A stretch of 64,000 nt of DNA from Chionoecetes opilio (GCA_016584305.1 JACEEZ010018928.1:22501-86500); one strand, 5' to 3'. Numbered from the stretch's first letter, positions 23,167 to 34,284 are shown. The notes: a model not told the origin generated them from the letters alone. Program-made: numbers and translations.

Positions 23167-23859
23167 ATAGGTGGGCGTTATCGCGATAATTTATCGCGAT
23201 AACGATATCGGGTTATGGGTTATCCGATAATTTTTTCCCCCGCATTATTGATTCATTGGTATCGCCGATACTTTTGGTTCCAAACTAGCGACAATCGATA
23301 ATTCTATTTTTTGGTTCAAGTTTAGCACAGGGGCGAGCCACACGTCGCGTGCCTCAGAGGCATAAATAGGTAGGTCCGAGATCCTTGTTCTCCCTCGGCA
23401 AGGACATCAACAGGGCCAAGAGGAGCTCCCTGTCTGATGAAAACTTCAACATGCTCATGTTTATGAAGGGGAACATGCTGCAGAACCTGGTCTAGATTGT
23501 GGCTGTGCAAAAGACATTTTTAGTAGTTTAAACTTTCAAATGTAGTTATTTTACTTAAAAACAGTACTTTTCATTAGTGAAGAGACAGGATAAACATTGA
23601 ATTTAGAAGATATTAGTGTGCAAAAGGTAAATGAAGGGTTTTCTAACAGTTTACTGATAGCATTTAAGATTTTTTATTTAAAATATCAATATCGTTATCG
23701 CTAGTATCGGAGTTTTGGATTTATCGATTTATCGGTTATCGCCTTATCGGGCGATAAATTTATTGCCAGTTATCGATTATCGGTTATCATCGATAAGGTT
23801 ATCGTTATCGATTTATCGGTTATCGTGATAAATTTTTTCTTTATCGCGCCCACCTATGG
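23167..23859 (+). mobile_element. Nested hAT-like transposon
   Basis: Ends ATAGGTGGGCG and CGCCCACCTAT (plus GG). The flanks are TTATATCC at 23159-23166 and CTATATCC at 23860-23867, a 7-of-8 match to an 8-bp target-site duplication, the hAT hallmark. The interior keeps a fragment of hAT transposase C-terminus. ATCGCGATAACGATA-like subterminal repeats occur at both ends. Confidence 0.75.
23385..23495 (+). pseudogene. hAT transposase C-terminal fragment
   Basis: Reads LFSLGKDINRAKRSSL, then SDENFNMLMFMKGNM, then a TAG stop at 23493. The FS-x-G-x-I-x-x-x-K/R-R-x-x-LS-x-E/D-N pattern is the end of the hAT dimerisation domain. Upstream frames are broken, so the protein is not made intact. Confidence 0.75.
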
Positions 23860-24347
23860 CTATATCCGAAAGTCCATTATATCCGAGGGATCTGAACTTT
23901 TCCCATATAACAAACTTTGTTCATTATATGAGGTGAAAGTTTACTATTTCCGACCATTTCCGTGTCAGGCAACGTGGTGAGGCACGGGAGGACGTGAGAG
24001 GAGGTGTTGACAATCAGGCGGACAAAGCTAGACTGATTGGCGTGCAGCCGCGCACCGCCCGCTCTGCTTTGTTTTCACCGCCACTGACCGACCTGTGTGT
24101 ACATGTTTGGCCGGCCCACCACTGAACCAAACCTCGCATTTACCCAACATATTCAGTAAATCCTCGCATATATCGGACTGGCAGAAAAAGTTTGTTAAAG
24201 CCAAAATTAGTTCTATAGAGGTCCGTAAAAGCAAGGGTTTACTGCTGTACTCATATGATACAAAATCATAAATTTATTGAATCATGCATATCAATAATTT
24301 CAGCTGATTAAATTCATGGTTTTTTTGCTCAGTAAGAAGATTCATAC

Positions 24348-26561
24348 CTCAAATTCACTCTTGATCTGGCTGATGCATTCCACCTGTGTAATACTGTGGG
24401 CATGGGCTGTGGGTTGTGTGGTGGTGTGTGGGTGGGTTATTTGTTGCGTGGTGGTGTGTGGTAGGACTATGGGTTGTGTGCTGGTGTGTGGGTGGACTGT
24501 AGGCTGTGTGGTGGTGTGAGGGTGTGGTGTGGGTTGTGTAGTGGTGTGTGGTAGGACTGTGTTGTGTGTAGTGGTGTGGGTTGCATGATGTGTGGTGGTG
24601 TGTGGTAGGACTGTGTTGTGTGCAGTGGTGTGGGTTGCATGATGTGTGGTGGTGTGTGGTAGGACTGTGTTGTGTGTAGTGGTGTGGGTTGCATGATGTG
24701 TGGTGGTGTGTGGTAGGACTGTGGGCTGTGTGGTGGTGTGTGGGTGGGTTGTAGGTTGTGTGGTGGTGTGAGGGTGGGTCATTGACTGTGCTGCAGAGTG
24801 TGGGTGTGCTTTGGACTGTGTAGTGCTGTGGGCATGGGTTGTAGGTTGTGTGGTGGTGTGTGGGTGGGTTGTAAGTTCTGTGGTGTGTGGGAGGGCTGTG
24901 TGTTGTGTGGTGGGGTGGGTTTGTGCCGTAGGTTGTGTGGTGGTATGTGGTAGTACTGCGGGCTGTGTGGTGGTGTGTGCATGGGGTGTGGGTTGTGTGG
25001 TAGTGTGTGGTAGGACTGTGGGTTGTGTAGTGGTATGTGGATGTGGTGTGGTGGTGTGTGGGTGGGTCATTGACTGTGCTGCAGAGTGTGGGTGTGCTGT
25101 CGGCTGTGTGGTAGTGTGCGCATGGACAGTGTTGTTTGTGGTAGAGTGGGTTGCATTATGTGTAGTGGTGTGGGTATGTGCTGTGGGCTGTGTGGTGGGG
25201 TGAGGCTGTGCTGTGTTATGTGTGGTGGTGTGTGTATGTGTAATATGATGTGTGGTGGTGTGAGGAGCTGCAATGTGCTGTGTGGTGGTGTGGGGTGTGT
25301 GGTTCACAGTTGTTTGCTGTGTATTGTGAGGGTGGACTGTGGGCTGTATGGAAGTGTGAGGATGAGCTGTAGGCTGTGTACTGCTGCGGGGATGGGTTGA
25401 GGAGGTGATAGAAAGAACTGCAGGCTGTGTGCTGCTGTGAGGATGGGGTGTAGAGGTGTGAGAATGACCTGTGGGCTGTGTACTCCTGTGAGGAAGGGCT
25501 GCAGCTTCTGTGTTGCCGTGGGGATGAGCTGTGGAAGTGTGAGAATGGGGTGTAGGCTGTCTACTGTTGTGAGGATGGGCTGAAGGGGTGTGAGGATGAG
25601 TTGTAGGTTGTGTACTGTTGTGAGGATGTGCTGAGGAGGTGTGAGAGTGTGTTGTGGCCTGTGTATTGCTGTGAGAATGAGCTGTGGGCTGTGTGCTGCT
25701 GTGAGGAAGAACTATAGGCTGTGTACTGCTGTGGGGATGGGCAGCAGGTTGTGTAGTGCTGTGGGGATGGGGTGTAGAGGTGAGAGGGTGGACTGTGGGT
25801 TGTGTGCTGCTGCGAGGAAGGGCTGCGGAAGTGTGAGAGTGTGTTGTGTGCTGTGTACTGCTGTGGGGATGGGCTGAGGTGTGAGAGTGGGCTGTGGGCT
25901 GTGTATTGCTATGAGAATGGGGTGTAGACTGTGTGGTGCTGTGAGGATGAGCTGTGGGCTGTGTACTGCTGTGAGGAAGGGCTGCAGGGTGTGTGCTGCT
26001 GTGGGGATGGGTTGCAGCCTGTGTGCTGCTGTGAGAAAGGAGTGTGGAGGTGTGAGGGTGAACTACAGGCTGTGTACTTCTGTGGGGATGGGGTGTGGTG
26101 GTGTGAGAATGGGCTGAGGTGGTGTGAGGGGAGGCTGTGTGCTGTGTACTGCTGTGGGGATGGGCTGTGGTGATGTTAGGATGAACTGTGGGCTGTGTAT
26201 TGGTGTGAGGATGCGCTGTGGTGGTGTGAGGATGAGCTGCAGGCTGTGTACTGTTGTGAGAATGGGGTGTAGTGGTGTGAGGGTGGGCTGTGTGCTGTGT
26301 AGTGCTGTGAGGAAGGGATGTTGGCTGTGTAGTGCTGTGTGTATGAGACTGGGACTGAGACGATGAGGCAGACGAAGGAGTAGGAGCAGAGGACCCGGAG
26401 GAAGGAGCCGAGAGAGGGAGCGCTAGAGAGGCCTGGGATGGAAGGATGAGTGCAGCTGATGGCATCTTCTCCGCAGCTGTCAGGTGGTGTTCCAGGGGCC
26501 TTGTTTGGGGCAGCTGACTACCACTATCACTGCCACCACCGTTGCTACTATCGCCACACTC
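24348..26561 (-). CDS. ZAD-C2H2 zinc-finger protein, His/Thr/Pro repeat exon
   Basis: A 2,214-nt exon (738 codons, phase 0 to 0) with acceptor GGTATTGCAG above 26561 and donor GTATGA after TTTGAG. It begins ECGDSSNGGGSDSGSQL, has a Pro/Ser segment near residue 70, then about 640 residues of imperfect ~10-residue repeats such as HPHTTTQPTA and HPHSSTQPTA. It ends TQVECISQIKSEFE. No stop occurs across this low-complexity DNA, and both ends fit neighbouring exons in phase, which supports translation. No fold is recognisable. It is likely disordered; His-rich tracts could bind metal or drive nuclear condensates (inference). The size is probably polymorphic. Confidence 0.7.
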
Positions 26562-26624
26562 CTGCAATACCAAAGAAAATAAGGAAATATAAATGAAGTC
26601 ATGCACAATCAGGAAATCTTAGCA

Positions 26625-26853
26625 TATATGAGGCGCTTATTTCAGAAAGTCGATAAGCGCCATCAATAAAAAACTAAGAAATTGGCTTCAAAATGTTTCA
26701 ATGTTCAAAATGTCATAAATTTTGAACCAAGCATACAAAATCATGAATTCATCATTTTGTATGCTTGGTTAAAAAGATATGACATTTTGAAGCCATTTTC
26801 TTAGTTTTTTATTGATGGCGCTTATCGACTTTCTGAAATAAGCGCCTCATATA
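26625..26853. mobile_element. Palindromic MITE filling an intron
   Basis: Near-perfect inverted repeat: TGAGGCGCTTATTTCAG, GATAAGCGCCATCAATAAA and AACTAAGAAA at the left with complements at the right, flanked by TATA-like sequence. It takes up 229 of the 333 bp of the intron between two exons of the zinc-finger gene. Confidence 0.9.
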
Positions 26854-26894
26854 GCCTATTATGTATTTTCAGGGGAATAGTAGAGTCTATTTAC

Positions 26895-27496
26895 CAGGGA
26901 TTCGGGGCGGTGGGCGGGGCGGGGCTCGATTCGGGGCTCCTGGTAGTTAAGCGGGGCGAAGTATGGTAGGAAGGGCGCCCCGTGGATAGGCTGGTACTCG
27001 TAATGGGAGCGCGGCATAGCGGGGTCCACCACACCCATAGTGACAGGCAGAGAATTACCAGGGGTTCCTCGACTCTTCACCCCCCCCTCTACCTGCTCCC
27101 CCCCTGAGAACCCCTCCCCTGACCCCCCACCCCCCACCATACACTTATTCCAAGCCCCCTCTAGCCTGCAGTCCGTGTAGGTATAGGTGTAGGGATGCGC
27201 CATGGGGTTATGAGGGGCGGAAGGGCGGGAGGGGGTGGAGGATGACACCCCCACCCCCACCCCTACCCCAACAGCGCAGGGACCCATGCTCTCCCACCCA
27301 CGCCCCACCACCCCATCCTCCCCATACATCCCCATGCGTGTGTAGTCGTCGAAGGTACGCTGGTCGTGGGCGCGGGTCTCCTCCCAGCAGGGGTGGGGCG
27401 CCGCGGGGCCACACTGTCGCCCCGCCCCGCCCTCGGACACCACCTCGGGAAGGCCGCCCCGCATGCTCTCACTCAGGTTGGCAAAGTAGGAGGAGC
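26895..27496 (-). CDS. ZAD-C2H2 zinc-finger protein, Gly/Pro/Tyr-rich exon
   Basis: Encodes GSSYFANLSESMRGG, then an unfolded-looking Gly/Val/Pro/Tyr region including HPYTYTYTDCRLEGAWNKC, and ends YQEPRIEPRPAHRPESL. The acceptor is TAATTACAG-like CATTACAG above 27496 (phase 1, completing a Gly codon) and the donor GTAAAT (phase 0). Its 602 nt stay open and fit both neighbours. No known domain is seen. It is probably a disordered N-terminal regulatory region. It could instead belong to a separate gene, but the phases make one transcript more likely. Confidence 0.65.
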
Positions 27497-28060
27497 CTGT
27501 AATGGGGTGGAAGGTTAGATGAGGCAATGATAAAGTTAAGTAAAGTTAGTTAAAGTTAGGCTCCCCCCCCACCGCCCCCCCAAAAAAAAGATAAAGATAG
27601 TGTGAATAAAGATGGAAGAAAGATAGAATAAAGATAGGGTGGTTAGATAAAGTAACTACCTATGGGCTTCTTATATTATTCTTAGATGCTCTACTCACTC
27701 CTTAACTAAAATTGCGTGACTTTAGGTTATCTGGAAGAAAATATAAAGGAAAAACGGAGAAACGAAATGGAGAAAACGAAAATAACGGAGAAAAAGTTAG
27801 CCTAGGTTAGGTTATTTTATTATCGTACTTGTCATACTTTATTTCCTCGTTACTTTCTATCCTAAATTCACGACATTTTAAGCAGGCAAGTTAGTAAAAT
27901 CATCACAAACGGTGCGTATAAGGAAACAGATACTAAAAACAATAAACAATGTTGTGACTAAGAGAATAAAAGAGAATAGATTAATAAATAGAGAAGAATA
28001 ACCTAGTAATAAATCTAATAATAATCTAATAATAAGAGAATAAAACCCGAAGTCACTGAC
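27497..28060. other. Intron of the zinc-finger gene
   Basis: AT-rich sequence with AAAGTTAAGTAAAGTTAG and AGATAGAATAAAGATAG direct repeats. No exon or transposon ends are seen. Confidence 0.5.
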
Positions 28061-28625
28061 CTGCGGAGGGTGACGGAGGTGGCGGCATGGGGTAGGAGGG
28101 GTGCTGCTGGTGGGGGGCGAGGAGAGGGGAGTAGAGGGGGGGCTGGGCCGTCATAATGGGCCGTAGGAGTGACTGCTGGGAGTTAAGAATCGGCGTATAA
28201 TAGTACCCCCCACCCCCTCCCCCGGCCTGAGCTAAGGGGTAGGCGGTGGCCATATTGGGGGGCACGCCAGTCACCCCCTCCCCCCCTGCTTCACCCTGGG
28301 GATAGGACCTTACACTGGGGGAGGAGGAAGGGGCCCCTGGGAGATAGCCTAAGGAGGAGACTAAGCCAATACTGGAGGCAACAGTGTCCCCTGAGGCCCC
28401 TAGGTTACTATGGCCCTGGTACCCCTGCGAGGATGTGGTGGTGGTGGTCTCACACACAGGAGCTGCACCCTCACAGCCCCCCCTGATCTCTCCTTTGCCT
28501 GCTGTTGTGTCGTTGCCTTCCCCATTGCTGCCATTGCCTCCTTCTCTTCCTGCTCTTCTTCCCTCTCCTCCTCCTCCTTCACTGCTACCTCCTCCTCCTC
28601 CTCCTCCTCCTCCACTCTTGTTCAT
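28061..28625 (-). CDS. ZAD-C2H2 zinc-finger protein, probable first coding exon
   Basis: ATG at 28625 gives MNKSGGGG, then Gly/Glu-rich sequence, then a Thr/Ser/Gly/Pro/Tyr-rich region with YYYTPILNSQQSLLRP and QHPSYPMPPPPSPSAG. The donor is GTCAGT after CCGCAG (phase 1), matching the next exon. The frame stays open above the ATG to an acceptor-like TTTGCAG at about 28645, so this exon may begin with 5' UTR or a further upstream coding exon may exist. The start is therefore provisional. No catalytic or structural domain is visible. Its place at the head of a ZAD/zinc-finger transcript suggests a long disordered regulatory N-terminus. Confidence 0.6.
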
Positions 28626-28860
28626 CTCTATCACTTCAACAACACTGCAAAGAAAGAAATTACAACACATAACACACTGCAAAGAAGAAAATTGGCAAAA
28701 ATGGACGAGGACTGCGCGGTCATTTTCTGAGACAGTACCTTTATACCTTACCTTTGACGCGTTTACACCGACTAGTTTGTCCTTAAATTATTACATTGTT
28801 GGCTTTATAGGCACAGATGTATACCCCTATATATTTACTTCTTGCATGTACTTTTTATAT

Positions 28861-29121
28861 TACCGTAGATAACACTATAGTCGCCAGTGACTCGCCACTG
28901 CACTAATGTCGCCAGGTACAATATATTACGAATTTTAGCATCACTACAGCCTTGTATGTGCCACTGAAGAGGCATGCACAGTAGTTTATATTATGTACAT
29001 CACACTACATGTCTTCAGTGGCACATACAAGGCTGTAGTGATGCTAAAATTCATAATATATTGTGCCTGACGACATTAGTGCAGTGGCAAGTGACTGGCG
29101 ACTTTAGTGTTATCTACGGTA
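28861..29121. mobile_element. Palindromic MITE (CCGTAGATAACACTATAG family), copy 1
   Basis: TA then CCGTAGATAACACTATAG at the left and TTAGTGTTATCTACGG then TA at the right, with near-complete internal complementarity around GCCACTGAAGA / TCTTCAGTGGC. About 260 bp. Confidence 0.9.
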
Positions 29122-30209
29122 GGGCTAACATAACACTCACATATTCTACTATTTATACACTCTCCTTATATGTCTATCCATAATTAAGTAAGTAAATAAG
29201 TGAGAAAATATGAAGGTAACAATGTAAGCAAGCAATGAAGTAAAGTAAAGTAACAAGACAACAAGACTCATGACATTTTAGAAACTTACATGACATTTTT
29301 CAGTATCTCTAAGCCAGCCAGTCACTTCTCACTCCTGCTATTTCTTCAGGTCATAGTTCAAATGTTCCTGAGCCATTATTATCCACGGCAGATTATTATT
29401 TCATCGCCTTGCGGTAAAAAAAATGGATTAAATATGAGACAACACAAGTTCTGCTGCCCACAAGTAGAATCTCAAGTTTCTTATAAATATTACTGTTGTA
29501 CTATTCCAACCCCACCAGTTATGTAATCTATTTCACGTCTTTCTAAGCTTATATATACTTTGTCTATTCATTATAGAAGCGATTTACTTTATTTCATGGG
29601 ACTGAATACACAGAAATCGAAAAGTATCAAATTTTGGGTCCCAAGAGGAAGATGTTTGATAGTTAATCTTGATTTTATTTGTTATTGGGGAAAAATTTCT
29701 ATTTTGTAATATTTTGTTCGCTTAAATTGGGTATAGTGATTTATAATTGAGTGTTCAAATGTTTTATTGCATCATGGTTAAGGATGTGTTATCTTTTTTC
29801 ACATAGAAATGATGTTTAGGTACATGAAGATAGCAAGATGGCTGATGACAGATGTTATAAAATTATGAGATGTTATTTCATATTAATAAAACATAACTAG
29901 AGCTAGTCCTCAGTCTATACATTCATTAACCAATCAAACCAAATAAGTAGGTAGCATATTTCCAGACACAAATTTGGAATAATATTTAACTCCTATGGCT
30001 CTGTAACAATACTAATTGAGGAAAAAAAATTCCTTCCTCCTTTCACAGCTCATCACAGGTATTTTAAAGCCATTTAAAACAAATAAGTAGTATATCAACA
30101 AGTCAACATTTTAGATATTTAAGTTTTAATTAATATAGGTAGGTAGGTAGAACAACACATATATGGAAAAACTTATGATGAATTACGATACCTACCTATG
30201 TATTTTCAA
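29122..30209. other. AT-rich intergenic sequence
   Basis: Unique AT-rich DNA, probably between the zinc-finger and sorting-nexin genes. No exon, RNA gene or repeat that I can support; a short (GTAG)n run lies at 30138-30150. Confidence 0.5.
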
Positions 30210-32009
30210 GCCAAGATAACACTATAGTCGCCAGTCACTTGCCACTGCACTAATGTCGCCAGGCACAATATATTACGAATTTTAGCATCCCTACAGACTT
30301 TCATGTACCACTGAAGACATATGTAGTGTGATGTACATAATATAAACTACTGTGTATCATCTTCAGTGGCACATAAAAGTCTGTAGTGATGCTAAAATGA
30401 GCGATATATTGTGCCTGGCGACATTAGGCGTATTTTGTTGTGTCCTTCCGGAGTAAAATTATACTTATTTAAGCTCCGCCCCTGCTTGCCATCACAAAAT
30501 ACGATTGTAGCGCTGCCAAAGCTCTTTCTTGATGTTGCCGAGGGTAAAAGTGTCGTACACTTCATTACCTCTTGCAGAGGCTCAAGGAATATCGTTAAGG
30601 TTGACATTATTGAAGGCACAGCAAAGAGTAGTAGCGTGATTGTCCGTATTACACATCGATATCTAATTGTTTTGAGCTCTTAGAATAGCCTAGCATTGTT
30701 TTCTAACTCTATAGATGGACTTTATATTAAACTGAAATGTTTAGGGCGCTATGAAACTGTTATTTGAATATCTATTTGCTACACAGCCATTTCACGATGT
30801 GCGTCGAGGATGTTTAATGCTTTCATGGACCTGTACGTATGTAGGCTACGTGTACCTACATCTACGTTTCACGAATTATTCTTTGCCTAAACCTAGATGA
30901 ATGCTGGTTGTGATTCATCCTCCAGTGCATCTCCCCCGTTTAACATCCATGGCGGGTGTGTGGTGGGCGGGTGTGTGATGGACGTGTGGTGGGTGGGTGT
31001 GTGGTGGGCGGATGTATGATGGGCGTGTGGTGGGTGGGTGTGTGGTGGGCGGATGGGTGATGGGCGTGTGGTGGGTGGTGTGTGGTGGGCGGATGTGTGA
31101 TGGGCGTGTGGTGGGTGGGTGTGTGATGGGCGTGTGGTGGGTGGGTGTGTGGTGGGCGGATGGGTGATGGGCGTGTGGTGGGTGGGTGTGTGATGGGTGT
31201 GTGATGGGTGTGTGGTGGGCGGGTGGTGGTGGGGGGGGGGGTGCCTGGGTGGTGGTGGGTGTGTGGTGGCCCGTGGGTAGAGAGAGACCTCCTTACCGTG
31301 TTGGCGCTGATTCAGACTGATGAAATGTTCGTATTCGTGCCCTGCGATAGGTTCTCTAAAAGGCTTTCTTTTTTGTGTGATATAACATATATACCAAATT
31401 TATACATTTCTATTGCAAATGTAATATCACTCATGAATATATTTAAGTATTTGACTATACTATAGCAATAATACACCAGTTTTGGTGCTAAGCCAGCAAG
31501 CATCAACGAAGATTCGGACACATTGAAAAATTCGAGGGATTGGGAAATTTGTTCCCAGACGTCGCTGGAGAATTTTAATATTTGTGACTTCTTACCTGTT
31601 AAGAGTCACCTACTCTACTCCTTACTACTCCTTACCTACTATTAATTAAATACAGTATCCTTTGCATGTCGTGCGCATGTAATGAATGTTGAATTGGATG
31701 AGAATTAAAGGAAAAGAGAAACATTTACGGGAGGAATTCTGATAAGATTTTCTCATGCGCGCGATCTGATTGGCCAGGCTCTTGAAACCACCACCCACCC
31801 CCACCACTGTATAATTTTACAGGAAAAGAGTAAATTCCGCTGCCGGGAACGACTCAGCTCAGTTTTCTATGCATGCAAAAGAGTAAAAAAAAAGTGGGCG
31901 GAGCTTAAAAGAGTAAAATTTTACTTCCATGGGCATGGACAAAATACGCCTATTAGTGCAGTGGCGAGTGACTGGTGGGCGAGTCGCGACTATAGTGTTA
32001 TCTACGGTA
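30210..32009. mobile_element. Palindromic MITE copy 2, split by a nested transposon
   Basis: The outer parts (30210-30425 and 31952-32009) match the family at 28861, ending GTGTTATCTACGGTA. The left terminus is eroded (CCAAGATAACAC). The element is interrupted by a 1,526-bp insert. Confidence 0.85.
30426..31951. mobile_element. Nested 1.5-kb non-autonomous DNA transposon
   Basis: Perfect 12-bp ends AGGCGTATTTTG and CAAAATACGCCT, flanked by ATT on both sides (30423-30425, 31952-31954). The flanks rejoin to CGACATTAGTGC as in the intact family copy. Subterminal GAGTAAAATT and AAGCTCCGCCC recur inverted near the right end. The interior holds a GTGTGGTGGGTGGGTG minisatellite (30955-31270) and no transposase that I recognise. 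Confidence 0.85.
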
Positions 32010-32110
32010 AATAAATAAGTAGTATATAAACACATCAAGAGGTAAGATATATACGTTTTTATTAGTATATAACAAGAAATATGTAATAAAAACCCATATA
32101 TAAGGGTTGC

Positions 32111-32121
32111 AAGATGGCGGC
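32111..32121 (+). promoter_or_regulatory. YY1/Pho-like motif near the SNX start
   Basis: AAGATGGCGGC lies 118 bp upstream of the SNX start codon and equals the extended YY1 motif known from promoter-proximal sites in animals. Its ATG also opens a reading frame of 70 codons (32114-32326) that overlaps the SNX start in another frame, a possible uORF if transcribed. Function here is inferred. Confidence 0.4.
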
Positions 32122-32238
32122 GTGGCGGCTTCAGTGTTGTCAGCTGAGGGGGCGGAGGCAGGCGCGGCAGTATGGCGGCGGCGGCGGGAGGGGCAACACT
32201 GACACCACTAATCACTTCACACCAGTCCTCCCGGCGCT

Positions 32239-32322
32239 ATGGCAGACTCCCGCGAGCCTCCCCCACTCTTCAACGAGGACCGGGAAGACGACAATGACGA
32301 CCTCTTCACCTCGGCCGTGCAG
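32239..32322 (+). CDS. Sorting nexin 1/2 (SNX-BAR), exon 1
   Basis: First coding exon of a sorting nexin 1/2 orthologue. The family binds phosphoinositides on endosomes through a PX domain, dimerises and bends membrane through a BAR domain, and works with retromer in endosome-to-Golgi and recycling transport. This exon encodes MADSREPPPLFNED then DDNDDLFTSAVQ, like the acidic DLFT start of SNX1/2. The start context GCGCTATGG has G at -3 and +4. The donor is GTAAGC, phase 0. The whole reconstructed protein to the window edge is about 820 residues. Family members have about 520; the excess is in exons 2 and 4. Confidence 0.85.
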
Positions 32323-32427
32323 GTAAGCCGTGGGCGGGGCAGGAGGGGTGGGAGTTGTGGGGCGGGACACTTATCTGCTCTGGCGTGACGTTTCCTACCT
32401 GTGTATCTCCATGGGTTACAGGGAGTT

Positions 32428-32625
32428 TCGTACATAAGTTGTTTAGTACCCAGGTTTCGTTAGTTGTTTCGTACACTGATTTTGAGTTTTTTCGTACATA
32501 CCTGGTGTCGTTTCGTAACTGGTAGTAATCAAGTTCAACTCTGAGCTGTGTGTACGAAACGACTTTGGTTTCATATAGACTACGAAACAACTTTTTTGTG
32601 TACGAAACAACTTGTGTACGAACTG
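32428..32625. mobile_element. Palindromic MITE in SNX intron 1
   Basis: GTTTCGTACATAAGTTGTTT at the left and AACAACTTGTGTACGAAC at the right are inverted, with further GTACGAAACGACTTTGG pairing inside. The left end lies about 105 bp below the exon 1 donor. Confidence 0.7.
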
Positions 32626-32789
32626 ACTGCACCCATTTCCATGTTCTGTAGGAAAACTTTGGTAAAATTCTAGTGCTTGCCCATACTCTCCCACTTCCCC
32701 CAAACAAGTTTGGGGACCTGTGGGAATGCGGGGTTTTCGGGTGGGGAACAAATTATGCGTCGGAAACACGTAATTTAAGAGTTGTGTAG

Positions 32790-33055
32790 GGGGGTAAAAT
32801 TCCCTAGATCTAGGGTAATTTCCTTATATCTAGAGAAATTTGCCTAACCAAAACTAACCTAACCTAACCAAATCTAACCTAACCTAATATCACCAACCCT
32901 AACCTAAACAAATCTAACCTAACCTCCTAGCGGGGGTTGGGGGGTTCTCGACACTTCGGTCATCATTCTGTGTATATCTTCAGGTTCACACGTCTCTGGA
33001 CTCGGAAGAAATCCAATGAATTTTCCCTAGATCTAGGGAATTTTTTCAACATCCC
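32790..33055. mobile_element. Inverted-repeat element with TTAGG-like core
   Basis: AATTCCCTAGATCTAGGG at the left and TTTCCCTAGATCTAGGG at the right, with CTAACCTAACCTAACC runs inside. Ends are not sharply defined. Confidence 0.5.
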
Positions 33056-34284
33056 TAACTCAAAAACTATGTGGTTGCGATGCACTTCATATAAATAGCC
33101 TCATAACACACTTCATTAATTACATTATCTATAGACTATATGGAAATATTAGAAATAAATCAGACAGACACGAAGAGGCTCAGTTTTCTGATGAGTGCCG
33201 AGGACCCCCGGGTGGATTGCCTGCCATGGCCAGCGACCCCCATCTGCCGTCCACCCACAACCCATCGGGTTTGTTGTCAGAGTTGTCTCGCAAATTTAGG
33301 GAATTGCCCTCACCCATTTATGTCAGGTTACGCAACTAATGTCCAGGTTAGGTTAGTGAACTAACGGGGGGGTCTGAGGGGCCCTGCCTCCCCAGTTAGG
33401 TCAGGGTACATAACCAATGTCCAAGTATGTACAATTACAACAATGAACAGTATTCTCAGTTTAGTTGTACATTTACCCTGACACCCTAAGATTGTAACAC
33501 AGGCATTCCCTTACATACACTGGTTCAACTCACCAACACTCAGAGACACATACAAGCCTGTCTGTAAATCCAAAGTTGCTGCGCTATTTGAAAGTTAAGA
33601 AGCATAAGAGTGGTGGTGGTGGTGGTGCTAGTGATTGCATTGAAGTCTATTATAAAACACTGATGAGTATAAGTTGGGTAGCCTATAGCTGTACTGTGCA
33701 AACTTTATCTTTACAATGCCATGTACAGTATTTAGTGATGACAAAGAGTTATGTTCACTGTCTATTTATGAACGAATCCCAGGAGCCAAGGGTGTAGCTA
33801 TGCAAGTGTGGGAAATGCCTGGCTACCTCTTAGTTTCAATGCAGTTTGTTATGCTTACCATTAACTCATTATATATGCATCATAACATGTTTCTATAAGG
33901 CTCGTGTTAATCTATTGCATCATGACTGCACTTTTTTTTTGTCCTGGCGCATCTCACACTAAAACATCATTCCAGATTTATTAATTTATTTATTCATATT
34001 TTGAGTGGACGTAGTTTATTTTATTTATTATTATTATTAATATTTATTGTTATTATTATTATTTTCTTTATGTAATTTTCTTTCTTCTTTCTTTTCTTTC
34101 TTTTCTTTCTTTGTAATTGTTCTTTTCATTCTCTTTTTTTTTTTTTTTCTTTATTATAACATCTGTAAGCTTCATGTATGTAATTTTTTTTTATCTGACC
34201 TCATTTTTTTACATGATACTTTTATTATTTACATTTACATTATTCATTTACTTTGATTATTTCTCTGTTGTGATTTTGATTTAA
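33056..34284. other. SNX intron 1, AT-rich
   Basis: No exon or clear transposon end. A T-rich low-complexity block lies at 34020-34270. Confidence 0.5.

Larger units (their letters stand above)
23111..24244 (+). mobile_element. TIR transposon remnant interrupted by a hAT element
   Basis: Left end TA then CAGTAAACCCTCACTTTAAC; right end GCAAGGGTTTACTG. The terminal repeats match over about 11-14 bases. Non-repeat parts mention TTATATCCGAAAGTCC-like sequence. A 693-bp element (23167-23859) is inserted near the left end. The interior to 24180 has no intact ORF. The end sequence resembles mariner/pogo-type elements, but that is a guess. Confidence 0.65.

Noticed and set aside
24811..26366. Cys-rich plus-strand open frames
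   Set aside because: Antisense of the His/Thr/Pro repeat exon.
30411..30683. Overlapping opposite-strand frames of 75-90 codons
   Set aside because: They lie at the end of a non-autonomous transposon; no motif is recognisable and the frames cross the element boundary.
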